Source of the DNA: Gemella morbillorum
Lineage (GTDB): Bacteria; Bacillota; Bacilli; Staphylococcales; Gemellaceae
Direction of reading: 5' to 3'
Assembly: GCF_900476045.1 (NCBI RefSeq)
Contig: NZ_LS483440.1
Span: forward strand, 1,612,001 to 1,676,000
Length of the DNA: 64,000 bases
Shown here: in pieces, positions 12,326 to 21,416 of the stretch
Layout: each line of letters starts with the position of its first letter
Numbering within the stretch: position 1 is the first letter of the stretch
Made by a program: the position numbers and the translations under genes
Notes under the pieces: generated by a model
The model's database searches: none
What the model was told of the DNA's origin: nothing
The model's input: only the letters and a program-made list of their open reading frames with translations

Positions 12326-12715
12326 CTATTTTTTAAAAGGTAATATATTATATTGAATTTTTAGTTCGCTAGATAAAAGATGTGAAACTTTACATCTTAA
12401 TTTAATATTTTCCAATATACCTTCTCTATCTTTTAAACTTAATTCTTCTTCCGTTCTATCAACATAAACATCAGCTATAATTATTTTATTATCGTAGTCT
12501 ACCTTTAATTCTGTCTCCACCGACAAGTCCGTTAGACCATAGGCTCTGACAAAATATCCTTTAGCACACATACTTATACAACCGTTGTAAGCAACAGTGA
12601 AAATTTCCATTGGCCCATCAAACTCTTCTTCTATTCTCATAGAATACTTCCCACCAAGAGGGGTCGTAGCATTAGCAGTAAACCCTTCTTTAATTTTTAG
12701 ATTCGATATATACAT
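12326..12715 (-). CDS. OsmC/Ohr family protein
   Basis: 129 residues with the OsmC layout: an N-terminal beta region, a first cysteine in YNGCISMC (C46, with C50 nearby) and a second in LRCKVSHLLSSELKI (C108). In this family two cysteines reduce organic hydroperoxides or fatty acid peroxides using reduced lipoyl proteins or thiols. The usual OsmC length is about 135-145, so this is slightly short. It is a single gene with its own terminator. The family call is fairly safe; the exact substrate cannot be read from the sequence. Confidence 0.75.
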   Translation of the reverse strand: MYISNLKIKEGFTANATTPLGGKYSMRIEEEFDGPMEIFTVAYNGCISMCAKGYFVRAYGLTDLSVETELKVDYDNKIIIADVYVDRTEEELSLKDREGILENIKLRCKVSHLLSSELKIQYNILPFKK

Positions 12716-12757
12716 TAAAAATACCTCCGTCGCATCTTTTTATAAATTTCTTCTATA

Positions 12758-13423
12758 TTACTTATCTTCTACTACATTTTTTATAGTTTCTAATAAATCA
12801 ACATCTTTATACGCATATTGAACTTCACTAAAGTCCATATACTTTGTAATTTCATTAGTCTGTAAAATTAATGTTGCCCCAGATCTACTTGCTCCTAATG
12901 CTCCTGGTTTAGAATCTTCAATAGCTATTGAGTTTTCTATTTTTACACCTAATTTTCTAGCAGCCAATAGATACACATCTGACGCAGGTTTTGGGTTCTC
13001 TACTTCTTCTCTCGTAGCAATCGCCCCAATATACTTCTCAAACCCCTTTTTTTGCAACCCTGTTCTAATGTGTTCTTCCTTACCATTAGATGCTACTGCC
13101 ATTTTAACGCCTATCTCATGTAAATATTCCATGACTTCAGCTATACCTGGCAAAACAGGTGCATTATGATAATTTTTTATAATACGTCTAGTAATTTCCT
13201 CTTCAAACTTATCATAATCATCGTCTGACATACCAAATCGTTTATTATAATATCTTCTACTTGTTTCTTCATTAGTCCCCGAAACATTTTCGATATAATC
13301 CATTTTATCAAGAGTTTCCCCTAGCATCTCACTCGTTAAATCACGCATATTCTCAAAGTAGACTTTTTCTGTATCTACTATTGTCCCATCAAAATCAAAA
13401 ATTACCGCTTCTAGTTTTTTCAA
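12758..13423 (-). CDS. HAD-superfamily hydrolase, phosphoglycolate/beta-phosphoglucomutase-like
   Basis: About 221 residues. Motif I is VIFDFDGTIVDTE, motif II VASNGK, and the late motif SIAIEDSKPGALGASRSGA places it in the HAD subclass with an alpha-helical cap (residues about 20-90). Such enzymes dephosphorylate or isomerise small sugar phosphates. I place the start at a TTG (13423), giving MKKLEAVIFDF, because GAAGGAG lies seven bases upstream; the next ATG upstream has no ribosome binding site and would add seven residues. The substrate is unknown. Confidence 0.85.
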   Translation of the reverse strand: MKKLEAVIFDFDGTIVDTEKVYFENMRDLTSEMLGETLDKMDYIENVSGTNEETSRRYYNKRFGMSDDDYDKFEEEITRRIIKNYHNAPVLPGIAEVMEYLHEIGVKMAVASNGKEEHIRTGLQKKGFEKYIGAIATREEVENPKPASDVYLLAARKLGVKIENSIAIEDSKPGALGASRSGATLILQTNEITKYMDFSEVQYAYKDVDLLETIKNVVEDK

Positions 13424-13507
13424 TATAGTTCTCCTTCCAATCATATACTATATATTTTATAATGTTAATTCATTTTTTCAAAATAATATGCCGGTAATAT
13501 AGTAAAA

Positions 13508-13571
13508 AGTTGCTTAACACTTATTAGCACAAAAGTACAATCTTCTCAACCAATATAGAATTTAAGCAACT
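13508..13571 (-). terminator. Long-loop terminator after the nitroreductase gene
   Basis: AGTTGCTTAA (13508-13517) and TTAAGCAACT (13562-13571) are perfect inverted arms around a 44-base loop, with T-runs on both sides. The arm nearest the nitroreductase begins about eight bases after its stop. The large loop makes it weaker than the other terminators in the window. Confidence 0.6.
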
Positions 13572-13578
13572 CTTTTTA

Positions 13579-14196
13579 TTATTCAAATCTTACTAAATCT
13601 TTAGCGCTCATACGCGTAGACGGACGTCCATCTCTTTCTTTTTTACCCAGAGCAATTAACATTACCGGTACTAGATTTTTATCTAAATCAAACAATTCTG
13701 AAACTTTATCTCTTTTAAATCCACCGATGATATTAGTGTCATATCCTTTAGCGTGGGCGATATTAGAAAATTGCATTGTCCAAATTCCGCAATCAAAGTA
13801 AACTAATTCTCTTTTTACGTCTTGCGGTAAACTTTCAACCATTTTGCCCATACCTTGTTTAAATGATTCTTTTATTTCCTCAGTCATATGACCTTGTTTT
13901 ACTTCTTCATTATATATAGTATCAAATTTATCAAAATAGTTTAAATCACCTAAGACTATAATCATCGCTGCTGATGTTTCATTTTGTGTTAAATTATAGT
14001 TTGCATTAGCTAGCTTTTCTTTTCCTTCAGGCGTATCAACTACAATATATCTCCACGGTTGAAAATTACACGATGATGGAGAAATATTAGCCTCATCTAA
14101 CATTTCTAAAATTTCTTCACGCTCTATTTTTACACTACTATCAAAGTATTTCACCGATCTTCTATTTCTAATTACATCAAAAAACTCTGTCATCAA
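13579..14196 (-). CDS. Nitroreductase family FMN-dependent oxidoreductase
   Basis: 205 residues beginning MMTEFFDVIRNRRSVKYFD, the nitroreductase N-terminal signature for FMN phosphate binding, followed by SPSSCNFQPWRYIVVDTPEG and the C-terminal IALGKKERDGRPSTRMSA. These homodimers reduce quinones, nitroaromatics or similar acceptors with NAD(P)H. It resembles the YfkO/NfnB-like branch in length. Which of the two tandem Met codons is used is not decided. It is probably a single transcription unit, terminated at 13508-13571. Confidence 0.88.
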   Translation of the reverse strand: MMTEFFDVIRNRRSVKYFDSSVKIEREEILEMLDEANISPSSCNFQPWRYIVVDTPEGKEKLANANYNLTQNETSAAMIIVLGDLNYFDKFDTIYNEEVKQGHMTEEIKESFKQGMGKMVESLPQDVKRELVYFDCGIWTMQFSNIAHAKGYDTNIIGGFKRDKVSELFDLDKNLVPVMLIALGKKERDGRPSTRMSAKDLVRFE

Positions 14197-14282
14197 ATCT
14201 TCTCCTTCTATAAGTCATTAGGTAGATAATTTTACTATATTTGAGAACTATTATCAAACAAAAGACTTTCGACAAAAGAGTT

Positions 14283-15464
14283 TTACCACTTCAAATTCAC
14301 GTGCTCCATCATCTCTTTATAAGCAATATCTACTTTTTTCTTCATCTTTTCATCCAACTTATCACGATGCTTGCCACCCACAATAAAATCTTCTAATATC
14401 ATAACTTTATAATCATATAAAGCTATACTATTTATACATCTACCATTAAGTTTTGAATAAACTAACGTTGGATGAGCTTTTACAGTTTTTATTATCGTTT
14501 TATCATTAGACTTTTCAAATGTAACATCCATTAACAACCCTCGCTCCGGCCATTTATTATCCATTCTCTCCATACGTTGATTAGAAATAAAATTCCCCAT
14601 AGAATAAATTATAAATTTTTTATCCCCATCTTTTTCAAGAACTTCTGCAGGTTCAACAACATGAGGATGCCCTCCAAAAATTACATCCGCTCCCCAATCT
14701 ATCATCTTACGATAAAGAACTTTTTGTTCTTCTGTAGGCTGCAATTCATACTCAATCCCCATCTGAGGCATTACTATAGTGACATCCGCTTCTTTTTCAG
14801 CTCGTTGTATCTCTTCTTTCATTTTTTCTTCATCAAGGTCTGCCAAATAATTATTTCGTTCTTCCCTCGTCAGATTTGCGTCCATACCATTATATCCATA
14901 AGAATACGCCAAAATAGCTATTTTAATACCATTAACTTCTTTTATCAGTACTCTATCTTCTGAACGCTTTTTATCAACATGAACACCTACAACATCTAAC
15001 CCCCTATCTTTAAAGGTTTTTGCTGTATATTTCACACCATATAACCCCGAATCTAATATATGATTATGAGCTAAATCGACAACATCATACCCTAAATCTT
15101 TTATTGTATCTGCTATTTCGATAGGAGCATTAAACAAAGGATATCCAGCTAGCGGATGCTTATCGCTAATAGTCCCCTCAAAATCTCCTATCGCTAAATC
15201 AGCTTCCTCTATCCATGGTTTAACGTACTCAAAAAATTGATTAAAATCATAACTCCCATCACCCTTTTTCGCAGTATAATAAAGTGCATCATGACAAAGA
15301 ATATCGCCATTAGCTACCACGCGAGCAGTTTTCACATTTGGATTTTTCTTTTTACTTTCTAGAACTCCCCCCTCTTTATCTCCTAACGTTAAATAATAAA
15401 TACCAAGAAAAATAACTCCACACAAACTTACTATACTCAATATATATAACAATATCTTTTTCAT
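14283..15464 (-). CDS. CapA/PgsA-type membrane-anchored metallophosphoesterase-fold protein
   Basis: 393 residues. A signal-anchor helix (residues about 4-26, LLYILSIVSLCGVIFLGIYY) is followed by an extracellular CapA-type domain with VANGDILCHD, IGDFEGTIS, DLAHNHILDSG and FGGHPHVVEP, the metal-binding motifs of the family. CapA/PgsA proteins act in poly-gamma-glutamate synthesis or export, but single-gene homologues such as this one occur in many species without a capB-capC cluster. No such partners are visible here, so capsule function is not implied. AGGAGG precedes the ATG. Confidence 0.85.
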   Translation of the reverse strand: MKKILLYILSIVSLCGVIFLGIYYLTLGDKEGGVLESKKKNPNVKTARVVANGDILCHDALYYTAKKGDGSYDFNQFFEYVKPWIEEADLAIGDFEGTISDKHPLAGYPLFNAPIEIADTIKDLGYDVVDLAHNHILDSGLYGVKYTAKTFKDRGLDVVGVHVDKKRSEDRVLIKEVNGIKIAILAYSYGYNGMDANLTREERNNYLADLDEEKMKEEIQRAEKEADVTIVMPQMGIEYELQPTEEQKVLYRKMIDWGADVIFGGHPHVVEPAEVLEKDGDKKFIIYSMGNFISNQRMERMDNKWPERGLLMDVTFEKSNDKTIIKTVKAHPTLVYSKLNGRCINSIALYDYKVMILEDFIVGGKHRDKLDEKMKKKVDIAYKEMMEHVNLKW

Positions 15465-15497
15465 AGTCCCCTCCTAATTACATTATTCAGAAACTTC

Positions 15498-15546
15498 ATA
15501 TAGTAAAAAGTAGCTAATCTTATTAATTAACTACCTTTTACTATAT
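15498..15546 (-). terminator. Hairpin after the competence-type operon
   Basis: ATATAGTAAAAAGTAG and CTACCTTTTACTATAT pair over 16 positions with one mismatch around a 17-base AT-rich loop. It lies about 90 bases beyond the stop of the hydrolase-like gene at 15637. The T-run inside the stem is imperfect, so termination is probable rather than certain. Confidence 0.5.
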
Positions 15547-15636
15547 TTCCTTATATTTCTCAAGAAGTATATATTCCTTTCTTTTAATAACTCTTCTCGG
15601 AAAAATCTTTCTATCTACTTTCTTTAACATAATTTT

Positions 15637-16311
15637 CTAATTCCCTAATAAAATCCTTAAAATCATCTGCGGTTTTGTCACCATTAGCAGGTGATCATCC
15701 TCCTCTATTTGTATATAATTTACAGCTACTAATTTGAAATATGAAAATATAGTAATTTTATGGAAAATCAATCTACATTTTTTTAGCAACTCCAAATTAT
15801 TTATTCCAGCGTATAAAGATAAATAATCATACTCTATTTTTATCCCTGGTTTCATAACATATTTACTACCTTCTTTTTTGAGCTTCCTTAAAAGCAGCTC
15901 AACCAAAAAACCGTCTTGCATTTCTTTTTCACTAAGTGTCTTTGATAAATATTCTTCTTTACTAGTAAACTTTATCTCTGGTTCAAAATATGTTTTTAAA
16001 ACTGATTTCGGAGGTATAGGTTCTAGCCCCTCGATGACAATAAGATTAACCCCATCAAGGTATTCACTAAAAATTTCCAACCCATTAAGCAAAACAACCG
16101 TACCATAAGAAGCCGCTACTATATAGCCCCCTCTTTTTACTCTTGTCATTTTATTCAATAGAACCTGTTCAATTTCTTTTTTTGATATAGATTTAAAACT
16201 CTCTTCTGTAAATTCAATAAAATCAAAGGTTTTGTTTGGAATTTGCTCTGTGACTCTCGCCCAGATAATATTATCCCAACCTAGTGGATTAATAAATAAA
16301 ATATCTGTCAT
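15637..16311 (-). CDS. Alpha/beta-hydrolase-like protein in the dprA-coiA cluster
   Basis: About 224 residues. FINPLGWDNIIWARV resembles the oxyanion region, GYIVAASYGTVVLLNG carries a Ser in a nucleophile-elbow context, and the late EEDDHLLMVTKPQ offers a catalytic His. This is the layout of a small lipase/esterase-like fold, although the elbow is not a textbook GxSxG. I prefer the ATG at 16311, nine bases after GAGAGG, over the ATG at 16320, which abuts the site. It is 26 bases downstream of dprA and probably co-transcribed with it. No specific function is recognised. Confidence 0.55.
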   Translation of the reverse strand: MTDILFINPLGWDNIIWARVTEQIPNKTFDFIEFTEESFKSISKKEIEQVLLNKMTRVKRGGYIVAASYGTVVLLNGLEIFSEYLDGVNLIVIEGLEPIPPKSVLKTYFEPEIKFTSKEEYLSKTLSEKEMQDGFLVELLLRKLKKEGSKYVMKPGIKIEYDYLSLYAGINNLELLKKCRLIFHKITIFSYFKLVAVNYIQIEEDDHLLMVTKPQMILRILLGN

Positions 16312-16337
16312 TTGAATCATCCTCTCAAATATTTTTA

Positions 16338-17228
16338 CTAAAATCCTAGCTCACTACCAAAATCCTCTAATTTATTAACTAATATCGCCCCCTCTTTTAT
16401 ATATTCATTCATCGACCAACTCATCTTATCACCAAATCTTCCCGGTAAACAAAATACAGAATTTCCTAAGTCTAAAGCAAAATCTATCGTTCGTTGCGTA
16501 CCACTTCTTTGTGCCGCTTCTGTTACCAAAAGTGCTTTTGAAAGCCCCGCTACAAGCCTATTTCTTTCCAAAAATTTGTATTTCCTTATCGGAGAAGTCG
16601 GAAAATACTCCGATATTATAAGATGATTAGCCTCTAATTGTCTGTATAACTCTCTACTTTGTTCAGGATAAACAATATTATGCCCTTGAGCTATTACTCC
16701 TATTGTGTATCCCTTGCTTTTTACAGCTGCTTGATGAGCCAAACTATCAACTCCCGATGCCAAGCCACTAACTATAACAAAATTATTATCTATCAAATGT
16801 GGCACAATAATTTTTAACGCAGTATCTGAATATGAAGTATTATTTCTACTGCCCACAATTGACATTTTTCTTTTAAATAATAATAAATCTTTGTTTCCTC
16901 TATAAAAAATAACAAACGGATAGTCATATAGTCTGAAAAAATCTTGCGGATAATAAACATCATCACAAAAGATACATTTCACATTATAGAAATCAAAGTA
17001 ACTAACAAAGTCAAATTTCATATTATTATTAAATTTCTCATAGACTTCTTCTGCATTATCTCCAAAATAGACCTTAAACCCCTCTAAGGACAACTCCGAG
17101 AATTTTTCTATACAGCCTAAGTCTTTAAGTATTTTATGTATTTTCAAAGTAGTAACTTTTTCTATCGCTAATAACGACAATAGTATCTTTTTTTCTATAT
17201 CTGATAGTTTCCCACAAGACTCTTCCAT
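16338..17228 (-). CDS. dprA: DNA processing protein DprA/Smf
   Basis: 296 residues. After an N-terminal helical region the Rossmann-like core carries IVGSRNNTSYS (about 124-134), VSGLASGVDSLAHQAA (153-168), PEQSRELYRQ and AQRSGTQRTIDFALDLG, all standard DprA motifs. DprA loads RecA on incoming single-stranded DNA during transformation. The C-terminal winged-helix domain of some relatives is absent, as in many Firmicutes. It lies 12 bases after coiA and 26 before the hydrolase-like gene, forming one operon. Confidence 0.95.
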   Translation of the reverse strand: MEESCGKLSDIEKKILLSLLAIEKVTTLKIHKILKDLGCIEKFSELSLEGFKVYFGDNAEEVYEKFNNNMKFDFVSYFDFYNVKCIFCDDVYYPQDFFRLYDYPFVIFYRGNKDLLLFKRKMSIVGSRNNTSYSDTALKIIVPHLIDNNFVIVSGLASGVDSLAHQAAVKSKGYTIGVIAQGHNIVYPEQSRELYRQLEANHLIISEYFPTSPIRKYKFLERNRLVAGLSKALLVTEAAQRSGTQRTIDFALDLGNSVFCLPGRFGDKMSWSMNEYIKEGAILVNKLEDFGSELGF

Positions 17229-17240
17229 AATATATTCCCC

Positions 17241-18287
17241 TTAATTCTCTTTCGCAACTAATTCTCTATAGTATTGTTTAAATACTTTCAAGAAAATCTC
17301 TCCCTGTTGAATATTGTTTATATAAATATTATCTTTAAACTCAATAATATTACTCATTATGCGTATAAGTTCAGGATAAGTTTTTCCTTCTTTAAAAAAT
17401 TTATACATCATCCCTTGCCAATAGATAAGCGGTGTTTTTATAAGTATTTGTTCAAGCATATTTATCCCAATAACATTCGGAATATTATTTAACTCTATAT
17501 GCTGATTATAAAACATACTTAGAATTTTATTTTTTACAGTTTTATCGTATTTAATCTGTTCATATACGTAATTTTCAATATCTTCAGGATACAATTTAGA
17601 TGTCAAATCTTTATCAAGTAACTTTAAATCTAAAGGTATATCAAATTCATCAATATCAAAGCTGGTCTTTATACAAATAGCATTTCTTTTTTTAAGATTA
17701 TGTGCCCAAATTTGATAGAATTCAAACTTTTTATTGAGATTATCCCAACCGTAGAAAAATATCTTACCTTGATAATAATTTAGAAAAGTATCCACAAACG
17801 GTGCATAGCGTATATAACTAATACCGTCATATGTTTTAAGTGTTTTTACAAACTTATTTGTATCTATTAACCAAATCAGACGCAATCCTGCTTTTTCATA
17901 ACCTTTTGTACGTTCTTTTATCGCTTCATAAGGTATTACGGAGCGCTGATATTCAAAAGCGATATTCTTATCCTTTATAAATACATCTGCTATTTGGATA
18001 GTATTTTCACCTACTTTAAAAATATGTTCCACTTCTACATTGCGATATTTTTTCATAAAATGCTCGTAAAGATCTCTTTTCGTCTCTAAATGCTCCTTAC
18101 TCTCTTTTTTATACGTTTCATATTGGCATGAGCAATTTTTAGCATGAGCAAAATGAGACTGAATTTTTTTACCTTGTTTAAAAATAACCTTTCCTCCACA
18201 GATTGGGCAATGATACTCTTTTTCTTTTTCTATCTTATCATCTAAGGCGTTCCAAACTTCATCTTTACTATCGTATGCTACGTACAT
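17241..18287 (-). CDS. coiA: Competence protein CoiA
   Basis: 348 residues. The N-terminal zinc-finger-like region has C27, C30, H45 and H48 (CPIC ... HFAH), and the nuclease core reads IADVFIKDKNIAFEYQRS, with D101, E112 and Q114 in the D-x(n)-E-x-Q pattern of PD-(D/E)XK-type nucleases. CoiA promotes recombination of transforming DNA in streptococci. AAGGAGA lies six bases upstream of the ATG. The leader holds the inverted repeat CTCTAGA/TCTAGAG (18306-18327). Together with dprA this indicates inherited competence genes. Confidence 0.93.
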   Translation of the reverse strand: MYVAYDSKDEVWNALDDKIEKEKEYHCPICGGKVIFKQGKKIQSHFAHAKNCSCQYETYKKESKEHLETKRDLYEHFMKKYRNVEVEHIFKVGENTIQIADVFIKDKNIAFEYQRSVIPYEAIKERTKGYEKAGLRLIWLIDTNKFVKTLKTYDGISYIRYAPFVDTFLNYYQGKIFFYGWDNLNKKFEFYQIWAHNLKKRNAICIKTSFDIDEFDIPLDLKLLDKDLTSKLYPEDIENYVYEQIKYDKTVKNKILSMFYNQHIELNNIPNVIGINMLEQILIKTPLIYWQGMMYKFFKEGKTYPELIRIMSNIIEFKDNIYINNIQQGEIFLKVFKQYYRELVAKEN

Positions 18288-18337
18288 GATTTTTCTCCTT
18301 TAAATCTCTAGACTATTTCTTCTAGAGCCATTACACG

Positions 18338-18367
18338 CTTTTACATCAGAAATTATTTAATTGTCAA
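18338..18367 (-). promoter_or_regulatory. Possible promoter of the coiA-dprA operon
   Basis: On the minus strand TTGACA (18362-18367) is followed after 18 bases by TAAAAG (18338-18343), just at the end of the preceding gene. The -10 is imperfect. I looked for a streptococcal competence sigma-factor box (TACGAATA) here and did not see one. Confidence 0.4.
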
Positions 18368-18368
18368 T

Positions 18369-18650
18369 TTACTTCAATACTCTATATCTTCTGTACACAG
18401 AATCATCTATTTCTACTTCGACAAACTTAGCTAGATTTACCCAATCTATTTCATCCTTGTGTTTATCACTATCTATTAGATACGTTTTCCCATCTTTTTC
18501 GCAAAGGTAATAATTCGTCTGACGAATACTAGCCTCTCTCATAAGATACATATCCCCTTCTCTTAACGCAAAATCAAGACAATTCGTAGGCCATGGTTTT
18601 TTTACATATTTTTTCACTTCAACAACTCGATCATAATCTTTAGTATTCAT
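18369..18650 (-). CDS. Hypothetical 93-residue protein
   Basis: 93 residues, soluble, no signal or membrane segment, starting MNTKDYDRVVEVKKYVKKPW. It has the look of a small alpha/beta protein with a central beta-rich half (YYLCEKDGKTYLIDSD). It has an AGGGGG-type ribosome binding site and starts 17 bases after rlmA ends, so it probably shares the rlmA transcript. I do not recognise the family. Its position before coiA does not by itself prove a competence role. Confidence 0.6.
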   Translation of the reverse strand: MNTKDYDRVVEVKKYVKKPWPTNCLDFALREGDMYLMREASIRQTNYYLCEKDGKTYLIDSDKHKDEIDWVNLAKFVEVEIDDSVYRRYRVLK

Positions 18651-18667
18651 AAAAAATTCCCCCTTTG

Positions 18668-19501
18668 TTAATAAAAATGTCCATTATATTTTTTACAAAC
18701 TAAAATCTCTAAATCTATAGTTATTTTCTTTAATTTTTTTATATCTTCTTTTGATACATCTTTAGAAAATGTTAATGGTGTCATCTTTAAAAAATTCTCC
18801 GCCAAATACTCATCCAGTTCGTACATTTTATTTACCCTAACACGTTCTATTATGGTGCAGTTTTCTTTAATAAGATTTACTGTTTCAGTATTTTTATATT
18901 CCTTTACTCCCATTAACTCACGGATTTCCCTTAAATAATCCGTATTAGGTATTATTTTGATTAAATACCCTTCTTCTCCTAACACCCTAAAAAACTCATT
19001 ATAGTTAGCAGGTGTAAGAATATTTAAAATACACGACACGCTATTATCTTGAAAAGGTAGTGGTTCAATATTCGCTAACATATACGGATTTAATTTATCC
19101 TCTTTTACCGCAAGCTCTATCGCCGCCTTGCTATTATCAAGTCCGAAAAAATATTTCTCAGGAAATATCTCTTTTAGTTGCCTAATATAATATCCTTCAC
19201 CGCATCCAGCATCTATTAAAACATCCTTAGAATATTTTTCTACAAGTTTTCCTAACTCAAGAAATACCTCTTTGTAAAACTCCCCCTTAAAAATCACACT
19301 TCGGGCTTCAAATAATTCCATACTATATTTTGTCGCTTTATAATTATTTATAAGATGAATATAACCCTTTTTCGAAAAATCATATTGATGATTATTTTCA
19401 CAAACTAGACTTATATTTTGTATATTAGATTGCTTTAAACACTTCGGACAAAGGTAAATGTCTTCGTCTTTAAATTTCTTTATAACATTCTCTATTTTCA
19501 T
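18668..19501 (-). CDS. rlmA: 23S rRNA (guanine-N1)-methyltransferase, RlmA family
   Basis: 277 residues from the ATG at 19501, chosen because AGAGGA lies seven bases upstream; longer starts lack a site. An N-terminal zinc finger (C18, C21, C34, H38 in LCPKC ... CENNH) precedes a class I methyltransferase domain with VLIDAGCGEGYYIRQLKE (SAM motif I) and LNILTPANYNEFFRVL. RlmA-type enzymes methylate G745 or G748 of 23S rRNA; Gram-positive members usually act on G748 (the TlrB type) and affect tylosin binding. Which position is used here cannot be decided. Confidence 0.85.
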   Translation of the reverse strand: MKIENVIKKFKDEDIYLCPKCLKQSNIQNISLVCENNHQYDFSKKGYIHLINNYKATKYSMELFEARSVIFKGEFYKEVFLELGKLVEKYSKDVLIDAGCGEGYYIRQLKEIFPEKYFFGLDNSKAAIELAVKEDKLNPYMLANIEPLPFQDNSVSCILNILTPANYNEFFRVLGEEGYLIKIIPNTDYLREIRELMGVKEYKNTETVNLIKENCTIIERVRVNKMYELDEYLAENFLKMTPLTFSKDVSKEDIKKLKKITIDLEILVCKKYNGHFY

Positions 19502-19664
19502 CAAAATTCCTCTTTTACTTTCTACTCTCATTGTATCAAATTTCTTAAAATAAAGATAGTGAAAATATAAAATAAAGATATAATTTTTTGTTTTTTTAGT
19601 TTTACAATATATTTTATTTTTATTATCTAATTTTCTTTACTTTAATAGACTTTAAATTAAAAAC

Positions 19665-19698
19665 AACGATAAATTTATTTAAGAATAAATTTATCGTT
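19665..19698 (-). terminator. Terminator after tadA
   Basis: A perfect 15-base inverted repeat, AACGATAAATTTATT and its complement, with loop TAAG, followed on the minus strand by GTTTTTAATTT. It lies about 75 bases after the tadA stop. No other gene precedes it on that strand. Confidence 0.75.
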
Positions 19699-19774
19699 AT
19701 TATATTTATTTATTACTATTTTTTATTATTTTATAATTATAATCTTTTAAGGAATACATCTGAAAAAATATTAT

Positions 19775-20251
19775 TTATTTTTTCCTATCACGTAGTTCCC
19801 TAAAGAAATCTTTCATAAGTGCTGCGCACTCTTCTTCTAATACTCCTGAAATTATATGAGCTTGATGGTTAAATTTATTATTCGCAACTAAATCAATACA
19901 ACTGCCACAACAACCATATTTAACATCAGCTGCACCGTATATCACATTTTCTACTCGAGCTTGAATAATCGCTCCACTACACATGACACAGGGCTCTACT
20001 GTCGTATAAAGATAACTATTATCCAATCTCCAAAAACCTATTTTCTCGCACGCTCCTTTTATAACCAACATCTCCGCATGATTTAGTGCTTGTTGACTAG
20101 CTTCTCGAGTATTATGAGCCTTTGCGACTACTTCATCATCTATAACTAAAACCGCTCCTACAGGTACTTCTCCTTTTTGATAGGCACGCCGTGCTTCTTC
20201 CAATGCCATCTCCATATAATAATTATGATCTTTCAAAATATTTATCCTCAC
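19775..20251 (-). CDS. tadA: tRNA-specific adenosine deaminase
   Basis: 158 residues with the deaminase zinc site H58-A-E60 (LNHAEMLVI) and C88/C91 (EPCVMCSGAIIQARV). TadA converts A34 to inosine in tRNA-Arg(ACG). Length is typical. The gene stands alone between terminators on both sides and has a modest ribosome binding site. The call rests on the full motif set plus KGEVPVGAVLV near the N-terminus. Confidence 0.95.
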   Translation of the reverse strand: MRINILKDHNYYMEMALEEARRAYQKGEVPVGAVLVIDDEVVAKAHNTREASQQALNHAEMLVIKGACEKIGFWRLDNSYLYTTVEPCVMCSGAIIQARVENVIYGAADVKYGCCGSCIDLVANNKFNHQAHIISGVLEEECAALMKDFFRELRDRKK

Positions 20252-20304
20252 TTATCTCATTATGCACTAGCTTCTAATCTTTATCTCATTATACTATAAA
20301 CATA

Positions 20305-20340
20305 AAAAAATTCCAAAACTATTTCTAGTTTCAGAATTTT
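20305..20340 (-). terminator. Terminator after the YdcF-like gene
   Basis: AAAATTCTGAAACTAG pairs with TAGTTTTGGAATTTT with one small bulge, and a T7 run follows on the minus strand. It begins nine bases after the stop codon at 20349. Confidence 0.85.
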
Positions 20341-20348
20341 ATATTTCT

Positions 20349-21416
20349 TTAATTTTTTAATGCTGGTCCTCCACCAAAATTAACTCGATAATATATTTCA
20401 ACAACAGCAATGGCTAATATAAATAATATCGTTAAGCTAACTATCACTATAGCATGTATTTTTCTTTTTAAATATAAATACCCTATAAATTCACGAATAA
20501 ATGCATTAAGAGTAAAATAGAATTTTGTTGGCGCTCCATAACCAATACACCTAAAACCTAAAGTTTTCGCAAGAACTAACGCTCGGTAAACATGATAATA
20601 ATTAGTGACCAAGGCGAAACGCGAGTTAACATCTTTCATAAGCCTTTTTGAAAATTTAATATTTTCTTCTGTATTAGTAGACTTATCTTCCATAATTATA
20701 TCTTCTTCAGAAACCCCTTGTTCAAGCGCATAATTTTTCATTGCAAATGCTTCAGATACTACTTCATCGGCACCTTGCCCTCCGGACATAATAAGTTTAC
20801 TACCTGGATGTTTACTATAAATCTTTATCCCTTTTATTATGCGACTAGCAAGCAGCGGTGTTACACGCTCTCCTATTAGTCCTGCTCCAAGAACAACAAC
20901 ATAATCAAGTTTTCTTGGAAGTAAGTTTATAATATTTAAGGTACTTGCTGCTAAATATGATACTCCAATACAAATAAAATATAATACTACTAAAGTAATA
21001 TAGATGTAAATTCCATTTAAAGTCATACTTTCGTATGTATATCGTCCAATGCTAGGCCACCAGACAACGTAACCTATAAGTAAAATTATCGTTCCAAGAC
21101 TCAAAAGATTTCTCAGTCTTAATCCTTCTCGCCGAACAATCATAAACGAATTATAGAAGAACATCAACACTACAGCAAGAGGTAAAATCGTTACAATAAA
21201 CAATATACCCATTAAACCTATCACACCTATATAGTAGACAATAGGATAATCATTAGCATACTTAACAACAATAAACATTAGATATAAAGCAAGAAAAAGT
21301 ATGGTCGCTAGAAAACTGATTCCCAAAAATAAATTTCGTCTATCTTTATATAAAACAAATAAAAATATAAATAGCCAAAAAATAAAAATAATAAAAACTC
21401 CTAATTCTATCGACAT
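20349..21416 (-). CDS. YdcF/SanA-like DUF218 membrane protein
   Basis: 355 residues. Five hydrophobic segments fill residues 1-165, followed by a DUF218 domain (VVVLGAGLIGERVTPLLASR, LIMSGGQGADE, STNTEENIKFSKRLM, VTNYYHVYRALVLAKTLG), and one more membrane segment lies near the C-terminus. DUF218 proteins such as SanA and YdcF are linked to envelope integrity, and their biochemical activity is unsettled. The domain order is normal for the Gram-positive long form. It is a single gene with its own terminator. Confidence 0.82.
   Translation of the reverse strand: MSIELGVFIIFIFWLFIFLFVLYKDRRNLFLGISFLATILFLALYLMFIVVKYANDYPIVYYIGVIGLMGILFIVTILPLAVVLMFFYNSFMIVRREGLRLRNLLSLGTIILLIGYVVWWPSIGRYTYESMTLNGIYIYITLVVLYFICIGVSYLAASTLNIINLLPRKLDYVVVLGAGLIGERVTPLLASRIIKGIKIYSKHPGSKLIMSGGQGADEVVSEAFAMKNYALEQGVSEEDIIMEDKSTNTEENIKFSKRLMKDVNSRFALVTNYYHVYRALVLAKTLGFRCIGYGAPTKFYFTLNAFIREFIGYLYLKRKIHAIVIVSLTILFILAIAVVEIYYRVNFGGGPALKN

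Noticed and set aside
14283-15464. Capsule (poly-gamma-glutamate) locus
   Set aside because: Only the CapA-like gene is present; no capB, capC or pgsE neighbours are visible.
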